A DNA stretch of 64,000 nucleotides from positions 593,999 to 657,998 of the forward strand of contig MNCI01037953.1 of assembly GCA_015680685.1 (NCBI GenBank), given 5' to 3'. This DNA comes from Gnetum montanum. Its lineage: Eukaryota; Streptophyta; Gnetopsida; Gnetales; Gnetaceae. The notes below the pieces were generated by a model, which was given only the letters and a program-made list of their open reading frames with translations, was not told where the DNA came from and did no database searches. The position numbers and the translations under genes were made by a program. Numbering within the stretch: position 1 is the first letter of the stretch; the number at the start of each line of letters is the position of its first letter. Below, piece after piece: positions 1-10,299 of this stretch.

Positions 1-780
1 TTTTTTTTTTCTTCTTTCATTTTTACACTTATCCATTTTCCTACTATTGGCATATTTAGTCATTTTTTCTTCTTTTTTTTTGTTTTTTTTTTCATTTTCA
101 AAGTTAGCCATTTTCTACAAATAGCAACTTTCACAACCCAATTTGTGAATATGAATCCAGATCAACCTTCTACATCAATGCCTAACACGTTTGATNAGTG
201 TGGATGGCAAGTTAAACGCCTAGCCCCGGAAAGATATGACACGATGATGTGACAATGAAATGGGATAAACGTGAGAAGAAACTTGGAAGCCAACAATCGG
301 ATGTGTTGAGCGCCCAAGGATTACAAATTCTGTCTTCCTTCAAAATTTCCAATCTCTCCAATCTTTGCCTCTTCCAATCTTCTTCTTCTTCTTCTTGTCC
401 TTCTCTCTTCTAGTTTGTGTGAATTGATAGGGTATTTATACGGTTGGGCTAGGGTTTGGCTAGGGTTTTCTTTGACCAAGTGTTGGCACATTTGGCCATT
501 CCATGGAGCAGGATTTATAAGGTTATGGTGATTTTTTTTTTGAAAAATGTAAAAGAGATTCTTGGAATTATGTTTCTTCCCCAAGCTTTTGCTAATTGGT
601 TCACATCCCCAAAGATATGGTTGGTTGAGTGTCCAAAAAGGGTTTTGTTCAACGTGCATCAACCAATACACGAAAGGTCAGAGTCTACTGTTTCGCATCT
701 AAAAAACAAAATTGAAAAATATACCATCAACTTTAGGAATAGGGGAAAAATTGAAAATTAAACCTAGGTAAGGAGATCAC
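1..780. other. T-rich noncoding stretch with a CTT microsatellite
   Basis: The first ~110 bases are long T runs. An imperfect CTT run lies near 366-412. One N is present at 196. A short open stretch starting at ATG 151 (MNPDQPSTSMPNTF) ends quickly and resembles the start of a retroelement gag, but it is too short to assign. A plant-like TATA sequence (gtatttatacgg) lies near 431. No convincing gene was found. Confidence 0.5.
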
Positions 781-1450
781 GCTGCGCAGTCGCTGCCACT
801 GAGAATTGTGAGACCGATCCATAGAGATGGATGCACAGAAAAATGGTGACGGTAGCAACAACGCAAGAGCAGGAGAGCACATCCACGGAGACCGAGGATG
901 ATCATTGGGAGCAGCCGCGGCACATTCGGGCCATTTACGGTCACCTGCAAAATCGTGGCTCTAATTCGCTGAAAATCGTGGCCCTAATTCATAGATTCTG
1001 TTTGGGCGTTCTGGGGAATCCGTGGGTCAGTGGGTGCGCGGAGGCCGCGAAAATACTGCAAAAGCTCGCAAAAACCTATCTTCCTATGCGGCAAAGGCCG
1101 TGGCACAGCAGGAAGCTTCAACAACAACATCAATGGCGGAATCTACAGACGGGCTGCTCTGTTGGAGCCGTTTCGAGCGAAGAAGAAATTTGTTTTGCTG
1201 CAGCTGCCGCTGCCGCGTCTTCATCATCATCAAGGTCAAGTGTAGTTGAGACTACGGTGGACCCGCGGTTTGTGAAATACGCAAATGCAAGAAGCAGAAA
1301 CCCAAACCCAAATCGAAATCTACGTTTTTGGGGGTTCTATCCCATGCATCCACAAATACACTACAAAAAAAATAATAATAAAATAGAGGACGAAATGCAG
1401 AGAGCGAAGGGCAAACAACGAGCGAGCGCGTTTCTGGTTCATCCCTGCAA
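781..1450. other. GC/CpG-rich block, possible remnant of a gene 5' region
   Basis: This block is clearly richer in G+C and CpG than anything else in the window (for example ggtgcgcggaggccgcg near 1032-1048 and gagcgagcgcg near 1420-1430). Elsewhere CpG is strongly depleted, as expected in methylated transposon DNA. Plus-strand reading frames are open over 70-220 codons but have low-complexity composition (Ala and Ser runs from CAG/GCT/TCA repeats) and no recognisable domain. It could be the first exon, 5' UTR or promoter of a host gene, or a young pseudogene. I cannot choose a frame. Confidence 0.35.
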
Positions 1451-1553
1451 CTTCAAAAAAAAAAATTTTGTGCAGTTATTTCATCGCTAAAACAGGGCTT
1501 CTTTCTTCCGAAAGATTCATTTCGAATTTTAGGCGGTATGACCTGCAACTTAC

Positions 1554-1662
1554 CTTCAAATAGCTACCATGATCAATGCCGATGCATTCGGCATCGCATA
1601 TCAGTCCGATGGATAAGGCAACAGGGATACAGGAGCACACATCAGGATAACTATCCACAGAT
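1554..1662 (-). CDS. Candidate internal exon of an unidentified host gene
   Basis: On the minus strand an open stretch of about 36 codons reads VDSYPDVCSCIPVAL..., continues through IGLICDAEC and IGIDHG, and ends ...SYLK. It is followed at once by a good 5' splice site (AAG|GTAAGT, exon end at 1554). The composition looks like ordinary globular protein rather than retroelement. A possible acceptor TTAG precedes it near 1664-1667. About 105 bp downstream on the same strand, a T12 tract followed by TTGCAG (near 1446) could be the next acceptor. I do not recognise the protein. It may be the only trace of a host gene here, possibly a captured or pseudogenised fragment, since no further exons can be followed. 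Confidence 0.35.
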
Positions 1663-1795
1663 AATTCTAACCCATGTTGGTGAACCGGTGGATAAAATTT
1701 AAAAATTTTAAATAATCTATAATACTATATACACTAAGTATGAACCTCCATTTATAAATTTACCTTTTCTAATTTATCAAGACTTAAAAAAATAG

Positions 1796-3565
1796 TGTTG
1801 GTTAAAATATTATATAAGCACCTACAAATATTTGTAATAATCTTCACTTGTTTATGATATTTTAAACATGTTCATCATATTTAAAAATATGTATAACTTC
1901 CAAAGACATAAAATCTCTCCTAATTACATTTATAACTTCCTAAATAAATCCTTCCTAATTAAATGAGTAAGTTGTAACCTCCTTACTTGGAGAGATATTT
2001 TCAAGATTATTTTGGATATTTGAAAATTTTAACTTTACATCTCATCTTGAAGAGGCAAAATTAAAAGATATATATGTGTATGAAGTAAGTTGCCACTATA
2101 GCTTGTGTTCCTATATAGGAATTTTTTTTTAAAATTTTCTATACTTCCAAGGCCACTTGTCAATTTCTTTTTCCTCTTTGGTGGTTGCAACCACCCAAAA
2201 ATTGTTGTAACTTACCTAACTTGTTGGGCAAGTAACCTCCTAACTTGTTGGACAAGAAATTTTCTAATTGGTTGGCCAAGTTACTTGGGAGAAAATTTAC
2301 ATGAGATATTTTTAAGATATTTTTGAAATTGTAACTTCCCTACCTACCTTGGAATCCTATAAATAGGCTTCAAGGGTCAAGGAGGAAAGATCATCACACA
2401 TCAAGAAGGAGCATCATCATCACACTTGGAAGATTTGTAAAGAAGATTGTTTGCAAGATGGCTTGCTAGAATAAAGATTTCAGCCTCTTTGTCATGGTCC
2501 TGTGAGTTATGCATTTCATTTTTTGTTTTGTTTAAATTGCTTAGCTAGTGGTTTAGATAGTATCATCCTTGGCAAGTAATTTTGGGATTTTTAGATTGCT
2601 CTTATTGTTCTTGTTGCCCGATAGAAATTTCTGTTAAAATTTTGCCATAGAAGTGCTAGTGAATAAAAGCCTTAAGAGCATTTTAGTAGTAAATTTCGTT
2701 ATTGTGCAACGTTTGGGAACTGCTATTGGGTTGTTGGAAGAGAGCCTCTGTTTGTAGTCACGCCGTGGAACAATTTAGTAGCCGAGAGGGTTCAGAAAAT
2801 CTTTGGTATTTTGATGGGACCAGAATAGCTTCTTTATCTTTAAAGTGATTTTCCGTGTTATTTCAATCAGAAATTGTCAAGTCTTTTAAAGGTTCTGTTT
2901 GAATGCAATCGATGGCATCTATTGTCTAGTCAAAGTGGAGTCTCGTACGTGGTAGTTTACGCAGCGATTTTTGGTAGCACAATAGGATTGTCTTGAAGAT
3001 ATTGCTTGGTTGAGCCTTGGAAGTTTGAACAATTCGTAGATATTGAATTTGGAATAACTTTATTGCGAAGTGTTTACTCGTGTCATTTTACCTTGCTTAA
3101 ATATTTGAGGTCCACACAAATCTGCTTTCTTTTCTTTTCTGTCTATTTCCATTGAATCTTGCTCTATTTCTAGTTTTCTTGTGGAACTATATCTCTCTCT
3201 AGGGAAAATTAGGAGTAGATTTGCGGAGTTGTGCTCAAATTTTTATGCAAAATTTTATTTGTTACAAGCAGGTATTATAGGGACCGCGTAGACTAGGTAG
3301 TTTGAACAAAATAGGAAACTTTAAATAACTCACAGTACTGGACAAAGTTGGCTGAATCTCTTTAAAGTAAAGTCATTTGTAGTTCACACACAACGAAATT
3401 GTCACATTTCATACAACCGCACGCCGCAACAGCACACATACATACTCACATTAACTACTGAGTTATTTGGAGGTATTTGGGCCTTGGTGTAGCCAGAGAC
3501 CAGTAGGCACCTAAATCCTGTTCGAGGACACTCGTTGGTGGTCGCGTCCCAAACGGTCGCCAACA
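1796..3565 (+). mobile_element. Possible solo LTR (TGTTGG...CCAACA)
   Basis: The segment starts TGTTGG and ends CCAACA, a 6-bp terminal inverted repeat of the TG...CA type. Inside is a strong TATA box (2356-2367) followed about 110 bp later by AATAAAG (near 2471), as in an LTR promoter and polyadenylation region. No coding sequence is visible. The flanking 5-mers (aatag and ccaag) do not match, so no target duplication supports the boundaries. A weak initiator-Met-like primer site (ggtattatagggacc) near 3272 suggests an alternative 3' boundary there. Boundaries are therefore tentative. Confidence 0.35.
2356..2367 (+). promoter_or_regulatory. TATA box of the possible solo LTR
   Basis: CCTATAAATAGG is a near-ideal plant TATA element. 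A CAT-rich 5' leader-like stretch and an AATAAAG polyadenylation-type signal follow downstream. Confidence 0.45.
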
Positions 3566-4459
3566 CCAAGTTCAATGTATTTTACAATTTGTGGGTCATT
3601 CAAGCCCATAAAAAAATACAAATTAGAAATACAAGCCCTCAAGCGATAAAAAAATTTTTAAAATTTAAAAAGATTAGCTCTAACTCTGGCCTGCTTGGAA
3701 AAATTATATTTCTTTTTTTTTTCTGTTGAATATTTGGCCTGATTTTGAATGAGCTTCCATGTCCCCTTACCATCGTATAGATTTCTTGAAAAAGAAAATC
3801 AAGAAGGATTAACACCACCTCACCTGTCTAGCATCCAGCGTGACTTACAATGTGATCTACAGTGTGACCTCCAAAACTTGCAATTTTGGGCTAAAATCTG
3901 GAATTTTTGAAAGCTGGGACCCATAGTTATCAATAGTGGACCTTGAGGATGACTTACACCCTTAAAATCAAGTCATTTTGGCTCAGTTTTGGGGCTCTAA
4001 AAATTGGTAACACTGATCCTTACACTGTGCAGCGTCTGAAAAAGTAACCCCAGCATCACCAAGTCAAAATGGCATATTTGAGGCCCTAATCTTGATTTTC
4101 TGGAGGTTGAGAGCTGCTAGGGACCTTGGTGAAGGTTATGGGGGGTCCTTGTGCTCGATTTCGGCCTATTTTGACTCAATTTCAGGGCTCCAAAAGTTGG
4201 TGAGGCTGATCCTTACGTTGTGCAGCATCTGAAAAAGTAACCAAAGTGTACTTAGCCAAAACCAAACATTTTGAACCCAAAACTTTTGATTCTGGATGCT
4301 GGAAGTTGGTGCAGTCGCTTGTGGGCCCAGGGGAACCTTGCTTGTTGAATCATGGACCATCGGGGGCTATTTCGGAGGCCTCCAAGTTTGGTCACGCTGT
4401 ACTCATGTTGGGCAGCAGCATGACTTAGCTTGATTCTTGTCTAAAAGTGCTAGGCCAAA
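3566..4459. repeat. Unassigned stretch with a ~193-bp tandem duplication
   Basis: Two diverged copies of a unit are recognisable, each with the order 'tgatccttac', 'gtgcagc', 'tctgaaaaagtaacc', with cagc...tctgaaaaag starting at 4030 and 4223. Related wording near 3830-3870 suggests further degraded units upstream. No reading frame of interest. Copy A begins abruptly at about 4460, so this block is what the truncated element is joined to. Confidence 0.5.
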
Positions 4460-5690
4460 ATTAGTGGTGTTTCACAAGTAACACAAGACAACCATAATAG
4501 TTGTAACAAAGGAAACAAAGACTACAAACCAAGGGATGAAAGTTAATTTTCCCAAGGCTCCCACCAATGACTAAAAGAACAAATCATCAACCTCTAAGGC
4601 CACTACATCGATAATAGCCAGACCTAACTTCAAAAGGAAAGATAGGTCCAAATACACTACGTTGTCATTAAAACCATCCAAGTTGCTAGACCAACTATTA
4701 AAAGTTGGCACATGTAGAACAAACAAATGATCAAAGTCACTCAAAAGAAACATGATCAACTATGAGAAATAGCCAAGGATCCCACTCAGGCAACAAAGGA
4801 CAATCCCCAGTTACCTAGATACTTCAAGCTAGGTTGCTTCTACCATTATCATCAATTGCCTAGTCATGACAAATACTTCTACCTTGTGCTGAATGATGAC
4901 ATACAAAGGATGATAGATAGGGGGGAGCTAGTATTAGATGCTTCCAACCTAGTTTGGCACAAAACCAGTCAATGTAGATCTACAAGGACCCATTGAATGT
5001 TAATGACAACCATTATGTTATTTCAACATTCAACACTAATGACAATTAGAGACCTAGAAGAGAACCATTTGAGATTCAAGTACCCCTCTATGATGAAAGG
5101 ACTTCTTCAGCTTCCCATAGCTCAAGAACTCCTTTTTTCATAAGAGTATCATCATGAGTGCTTCCAAGGGAACCTTCTTTCATCAAGGTACCCCAACCCA
5201 ATATAACCTAAATAGTAGAAGCCCAACCAATAGTGCAATGATTCCTTATGGTGGCTAATGCTACTACCTCTTCCTCACAACCAATGGTTAAGACCAAAAA
5301 ATGTTAGCCAAACAAAGGAAGAACCATAACCAAAAGCCTAATAACAAGGGAGACAAGTAGATGGAGGCATGAAAGGAAGTGTGTCCAACAAAGCCCATTC
5401 CCATTTTGGCTATACCCATGACTTCCTCTACCCCAATCCCTTCAACCAACAAGTCATAAGAGGACACTAGATCCCATAACCAGAAAAACAAGGAAGAGCC
5501 ATAACAAGCATAGCCTAAAGCCAAAGTTCACATTTTGGAACACATAGAGGAGGTAAAGCACAATCAGGGTAACAAATCCATGGCCAACATTAAAAACTTC
5601 CTTAGTGCAATGGGCCATCTTAGGAAATCCCTCAAGAAAAAAACATAAATTTTAGCTTATATGATCTACTTATAACTTCCACCACACATT
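4460..5690 (+). pseudogene. gag: Gag C-terminal half, copy A
   Basis: Alignment by eye with the copy B gag (47247-47639, minus strand) starts near 4466. The zinc-knuckle-type region near 4834-4910 reads CFYHYHQLPSHDKYF followed by LVLNDDIQRMIDRGEL. This matches the Tat/Ogre pattern of a C/H-rich segment, GHD, a few residues, and an LK-x2-IE-x-LI-x-RGxL tail, although most cysteines are lost. Stops and frameshifts are frequent. The N-terminal half, which would hold the capsid domain, is absent. This is a structural polyprotein of the retrotransposon particle, and the copy is not functional. Confidence 0.7.
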
Positions 5691-5695
5691 GTGAG

Positions 5696-6513
5696 GTGCT
5701 AGTCAAAATGTTGACCTTCATTCCCATTAGTAAGGATACCCTCGCTAATGAGGAATCCATCCATGCAGTGATGATTCCTCCCTCACCAAGGGAGGAGAAG
5801 TCAACAACCTTAACATTTCATGATATTGAAATTACGGTTAATGCCAAAAATGGTGAACCAACTACAACCCCTTTATTCATAAACATATGCATAGGATAAT
5901 TTAAAATACATCAGGTGCATGTTGATGATGGAGTCACAACCAACGTCATCCCATGCATCATTATTGAATGCTTGGACTTACTTGAGAAAATACAACCTAC
6001 AACCACTATAGCTCTTAAGTCCTTCAATGGAGCAAGAGTTGCTATCAAGGGGTCTATTGCCTTGGATTTTGTAGCCAGGGGGCAATTCCCCATAACCACC
6101 AGCTTCTTGGTGGTGGAAGAGACACTAGGATTCAACCTAATCCTAGGAAGACCTTGGTTGGCTTAATTATGAGCTGTGCCCTCTCCCATCCATCAATAAA
6201 TTCACCTTCCTTATGAGGGAGGTGAAATCATCATTCATGGTATTGCAGCTCCCTCACCTGTCAACAACATAGACATAGAGTAGGGGTCTAAAGTGGAACT
6301 TCAAAAAGAAGCTCCCCACCATGAAATCCAATAGACCAAGGAAGAGCAAAAAACCAAGAAAGCCAACAATGATAATGATAAGCAATGGGATGCATCATGA
6401 AATAAACTCCCTCTTAATATCGTAATTGTGGGGAACGGTGAATATAATCTTATGCAAAGTAGACCTTACTCACTTCCTAATCTTGCAAAGATTAGGAAGA
6501 ATCTGCACAAGTG
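5696..6513 (+). pseudogene. pro: Retropepsin-like protease, copy A
   Basis: The aspartic protease region is still readable. The active-site segment is VDDGVTTNVIP (5921 onward), where the family has D-[ST]-G. Later come SFNGARVAIKGSI and the C-terminal signature LILGRPW (6137-6157). A linker follows that reads LMQSRPYSLPNLAKIRKNLHK and ends at 6511 with tga overlapping GTGAAG. In copy B the same tail ends with GTAAAG. The enzyme would cleave Gag-Pol in the particle. An in-frame taa near 5898 splits this copy. Confidence 0.75.
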
Positions 6514-6751
6514 AAGTTTTCCTTAACCTTCCCATGCCCCAATGACTAGATGCATTGATAGTCATGTAGCCTTACGTTTCTTTTGCAATTTATTATATAT
6601 TTTTATGCATTTGTTGTTTTACTCTGTATGCACATATCCTATGCATGTAGCATAAGTTTTTTTGCATTTTTACCTATTTTCTACAACCTTTCTTTATTTT
6701 TACTTATGTTATAAACATTGAAAAATCCTTATATATATGTCTTTTTCATAA

Positions 6752-7330
6752 GCCATCCACTAAGACATTAAAATGACATTACCATTTGATAAGATGTTAA
6801 ATTGACATTACTATCTACTAAGACATTAAATTGGCATTACCGTTTGCTAAGATGTTAAACTGGCATTACTATTCACTAAGATGTTAAACTAGCATTATTG
6901 TCCACTAAGACATTAAATTGGCATTACCATATGCTAAGATGTCAAACTAGCATTACAATCCACTATGATATTAAACTGACATCCTTGTCCACTGAGATGT
7001 TAAACTAGCATTACTATCTATTGAGACATTAAACTGGCATTATCATGTGCTAAGATGTTAAAATGGCATTACCATATGCTAAGACATTAAACTAGAATTA
7101 TGATCCACGATGACCTTAAATTAGCATCCACATCCACTAAGATATTAAATTGGCATCATGGTCTACTAAGACCTTAAACTAGCATCATGACCCACCATGG
7201 CCTTAAACTGGAAAAGATAATCATACAACCTAGTTCGTTAAGACTCTAAACTAGCAATATGGCCTACCATGATCTTAAACTAGAAAAACTGTATAACATG
7301 TGCCTATGATGGCCTAAAACTAGCAAATTT
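6752..7330 (+). repeat. Tandem array of ~29-bp units
   Basis: About 18 consecutive units follow the pattern cAYTAAGAYRTTAAAYTRGCAT plus a variable tail, with unit length 28-30. Units drift toward 'accttaaactagcatcatg' at the 3' end. Degraded single copies of the same phrase (ggcctaccaaggccttaaac) recur near 13690, after the integrase at 17440-17520, and in copy B near 36650-36730 and 45000-45190. Confidence 0.9.
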
Positions 7331-7929
7331 TCCTTTTATTATTATATCTCTCTTTGCTTGGCCTATTATCGCATCAATTAGCTATTTAATGTTACAACCA
7401 AAATGTCAACATAGCCATTCACAACATTTACAATGTTTACTACAACATGATATATAGCCAAAATAATAATGAAATCAAAATTTAAAGTTAAAGTTAAAAT
7501 GTCCATAACATACATAGACATGGCATAATGTGTGGCAAGAATGTCAAAGAAGAACAACCATCTATAATATAGTCTTGACTAATCATAGCCATCAACATGA
7601 AAATAAAAATAAATAGCCAACAAGCTAAACTAATGGAGGTTGTTGAGTGACATTTGGAGGAGGAAGTCGTGGGTCATTCCTACCCTCACCGCTAGGGCCA
7701 CTAATGGTTCCCAAGGCCTAAAATGTAATAACATATAGCTAGTTAGTAATCCATAGCCAAAACCATGACTTAAAACAAAAAAAATAAAATATAAAATGAA
7801 TCAAACCTATGGGGTGTTGGCCTTGGGATGACCAATGTAGCACAAGAGATCAACTAGCTCCACAATGATAAGGATAGGTCTCAAAAAGACCTAGCATGAA
7901 GCAAAGAAAAAAGCATTATGACCTATTAG
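7331..7929. other. AT-rich part of spacer A matching the 3' part of the copy B antisense gene
   Basis: Read on the minus strand, 7620-7760 matches copy B 44510-44660 (plus strand), including gaggtgagggtgggaatgac. In copy A the match stops near 7815 (caaacctatgggg), exactly where copy B enters its ~790-bp antisense coding block. Copy A therefore lacks that block. No coding capacity remains here. Confidence 0.5.
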
Positions 7930-8215
7930 AATTACTTAGGAAATTTAGAGAAAACATCTAGTCAGAGGTGACATTAACCTCTATAAAAATCTCTAAGGTG
8001 TTTTTCTAAATTAGTCTAAGAAATTTCACAAGAAAACTTTGTTACAATCTTTTGTGGCCTTACATTATGGAAACACTTAGTAAATTTAGACAAAACATCT
8101 AATTGAAGGTGAAATTAGCCTCTATAAAAAGCTCTAAGGTGTTTTTACTAAATTTACTTAAGAAATTCCATAAAAGCATTGTTACCATATTTTATGGCCC
8201 AAAACTAAGTCTTAG
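7930..8215 (+). repeat. Two ~146-bp direct repeats
   Basis: Two adjacent diverged units each run 'acttagRaaatttaga', 'aaaacatct', 'cctctataaaaa', 'ctctaaggtgttttt' and end 'ttttRtggcc'. The first starts near 7932, the second near 8077. Confidence 0.75.
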
Positions 8216-8425
8216 TGTAAATTATGCATAAATTTGGAAAAAAAACATGTAAGTTATTCATAAATTTAGAAAATAGCAGCTAAATTATGCATAAATTTAC
8301 AAAAATCAAGCATATGTTTAGAAGAAATATCTAAATTATGAAAATCATGCATAAATTTGGAAAAAGCATCTAATCTATGCAAAAATTTAGAAAAAAGCAT
8401 TATGAACTTAGAAAAAACCATGTAG
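8216..8425 (+). repeat. AT-rich short-period repeats (gcataaattt)
   Basis: The phrase 'taaattatgcataaatttgga' and variants recur at irregular spacing of about 30-40 bp. The reverse complement of the same block occurs in copy B at about 41860-42040, directly beside the Penelope-type insertion. 8426-9700 is AT-rich noncoding sequence with nothing else recognised. Confidence 0.7.
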
Positions 8426-9717
8426 CCATAGTAAAAGCTAGCTAAAAATAGAAAAAGATTTTACTCCTTAAAAACCAAAATCAAGCATTATTTTTACATG
8501 TGGACAATAGAAAATCATAATTTTTACCTATCAACCACTTCCATCTCAAAATGGATAAAGTATTACAACCATGATTTCACCTTGTTCACATAGCCATAGC
8601 CAAAAAATTTGTTAAAAATTCATGAGCTCCGATTTTAGTCATTCCACCATAAAATGAATCCTAAAATTATGAACCTTATATCCATGAGAATTAAAACCAA
8701 AAAACTATATCCATATATCCATAAAACATGAAAAAAATTAGCCAAAACTGTAGCCGTCAACATTTAGCACTTTTCATGTAGGGTTGGTAAAAAATTTGTT
8801 AACAATGTGTTTGAGATCCAAATGGACTAATTCCATTATTTTTCAAAAGATTAAATTGAGCCCTATGCACCCATTTTTAGAAAAATTTCAAAACCTTTTC
8901 CATTTATGTAGGAAAAAGTCATCGATTTATACAATAATCCAAAAATGGCACAAACATCCTTATTACACATGCTTAGTAAAATATTCGTAGAAAATTCATT
9001 TTAAGTTCAATCAAAGTAATTCTACCTTTGTTGGAAGTTTGAATCCAAATATTACTTAGCATTAATAAGAAAATATCCAAAACCTTTGTCATTTCCTAAC
9101 AAAAAAGTTGCAAAATTACATGAAATTACAAAACAACCTAACTATGCAATGTTAGGAAAACAACCATAACTTCATTGTTATGAATTTAAATTAAACAAGA
9201 AAACATCTATTAGAAAGCATAAATGTAGGGATACAAAACCATGACCTTAAATTTTATAAATGTGCAGCCATTATCTCAAGAAAAAATACACAACATTGCT
9301 TGCTTTTTCATGTCAAAACTTCAAAACCTATATTTCATATAGCCATGGAAATAGTCACAATACCCAAAACCATTGAAACTCATTAAAATTTACATCAAAA
9401 TAATGGGTTAGGATTTTTTTGAAATTTAATTTTAACAAATATTAAGGCCTGGATCTAAGAAAATGGTCACACCTCAATATTTTATGAAAAAGGCATCAAA
9501 TAACAAGCCCTATTTTCAAAATCAAATCTACAAATGCTAAAGTAATGAAACAACCATGGATCCTTGTGAAAATGGCCAAAATAGGAGGTGGTATTCTATC
9601 AAAATTCTAGTTTAATCCCTCCACTAGAGTAGATCTAGAAAAAATGGCTCCAACACATGAAAAAAAAAACTAGAAAAACCATAGAAAATTAAGGCAAAAA
9701 TAGGTAGAACTACCTAC

Positions 9718-9845
9718 CTTGGAGTAGTAACAGAAGAAGCCTAGATAGAGATGGGTCTAGGTAATTCTTCTAGCTCCTAGGCATGTTCATCCACCTTCTA
9801 GATCATAGGGTTACTACTCTTTCTTCCACATTGTTTTGATGCCAT
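9718..9845 (-). pseudogene. Antisense mini-exon in spacer A
   Basis: On the strand opposite to the element, an ATG in good plant context (TACCATGGC) opens a 128-bp reading frame MASKQCGRKSSNPMI, then stop, then KVDEHA, stop, ELEELPRP, ending ASSVTTPR. It is followed by CCAAG|GTAGGT, a plausible donor. Copy B has the same exon at exactly the same length (40604-40731), also ending in AAG|GTAGAT. Both carry a TAG after NPMI. Antisense ORFs of unknown function are known from Tat-lineage elements. The function here is unknown. Confidence 0.5.
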
Positions 9846-10299
9846 GGTAGGCTCAACATTGAAAATTGCTAAAATCTATAGAAAAATAGGTGTTCTACAA
9901 TGACTTCAAGGGAGATGAGAGGCTTCCATGCTAAAAATTGGTTGCTTCTGCCACAAGAATCTCTACTAGAGCTTTTCTCTAATGCGTTGTTGATGTATAA
10001 TGATAATTGTGATGAAAACTTGTGAGATTTCACAATAAAATCACCTCTAAAACCTGAATGCACAACTTAAAACCTAAGTGCACCATAACTCTAAGTGCAC
10101 TAAAGTGAAAAGGAGAGAAATTTTAATTCATGTTGGTTTTGGGTGGGAAGCAACTTCACTTTTTAAAATTTTAAATTTTTGAATTGTGGAACCCACCCTA
10201 TGCCTTCTTTTTAACCAGAAATTGCATCAACACTGAGGCTTTTTCTAATTTTGACACTTAGAACCATGTTCTAACCTTAACTCCCATGCATCCATGTTG

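Noticed and set aside
831-1490. 219-codon open frame on the plus strand
   Set aside because: Composition is low-complexity (Ala/Ser runs) and lacks any domain; three frames are open at once in this GC-rich block, so the length is not evidence of coding.
3272-3286. Initiator-Met-type primer binding site (ggtattatagggacc)
   Set aside because: Only a partial match to TGGTATCAGAGC and not adjacent to a supported LTR end; mentioned only as an alternative boundary.
5288-5524. 78-codon minus-strand frame with hydrophobic runs
   Set aside because: Antisense shadow of the copy A gag tail; the equivalent antisense frame in copy B is also just a shadow.
6752-7330. CRISPR-like array
   Set aside because: The 29-bp units are contiguous tandem repeats without unique spacers, in a plant retrotransposon.
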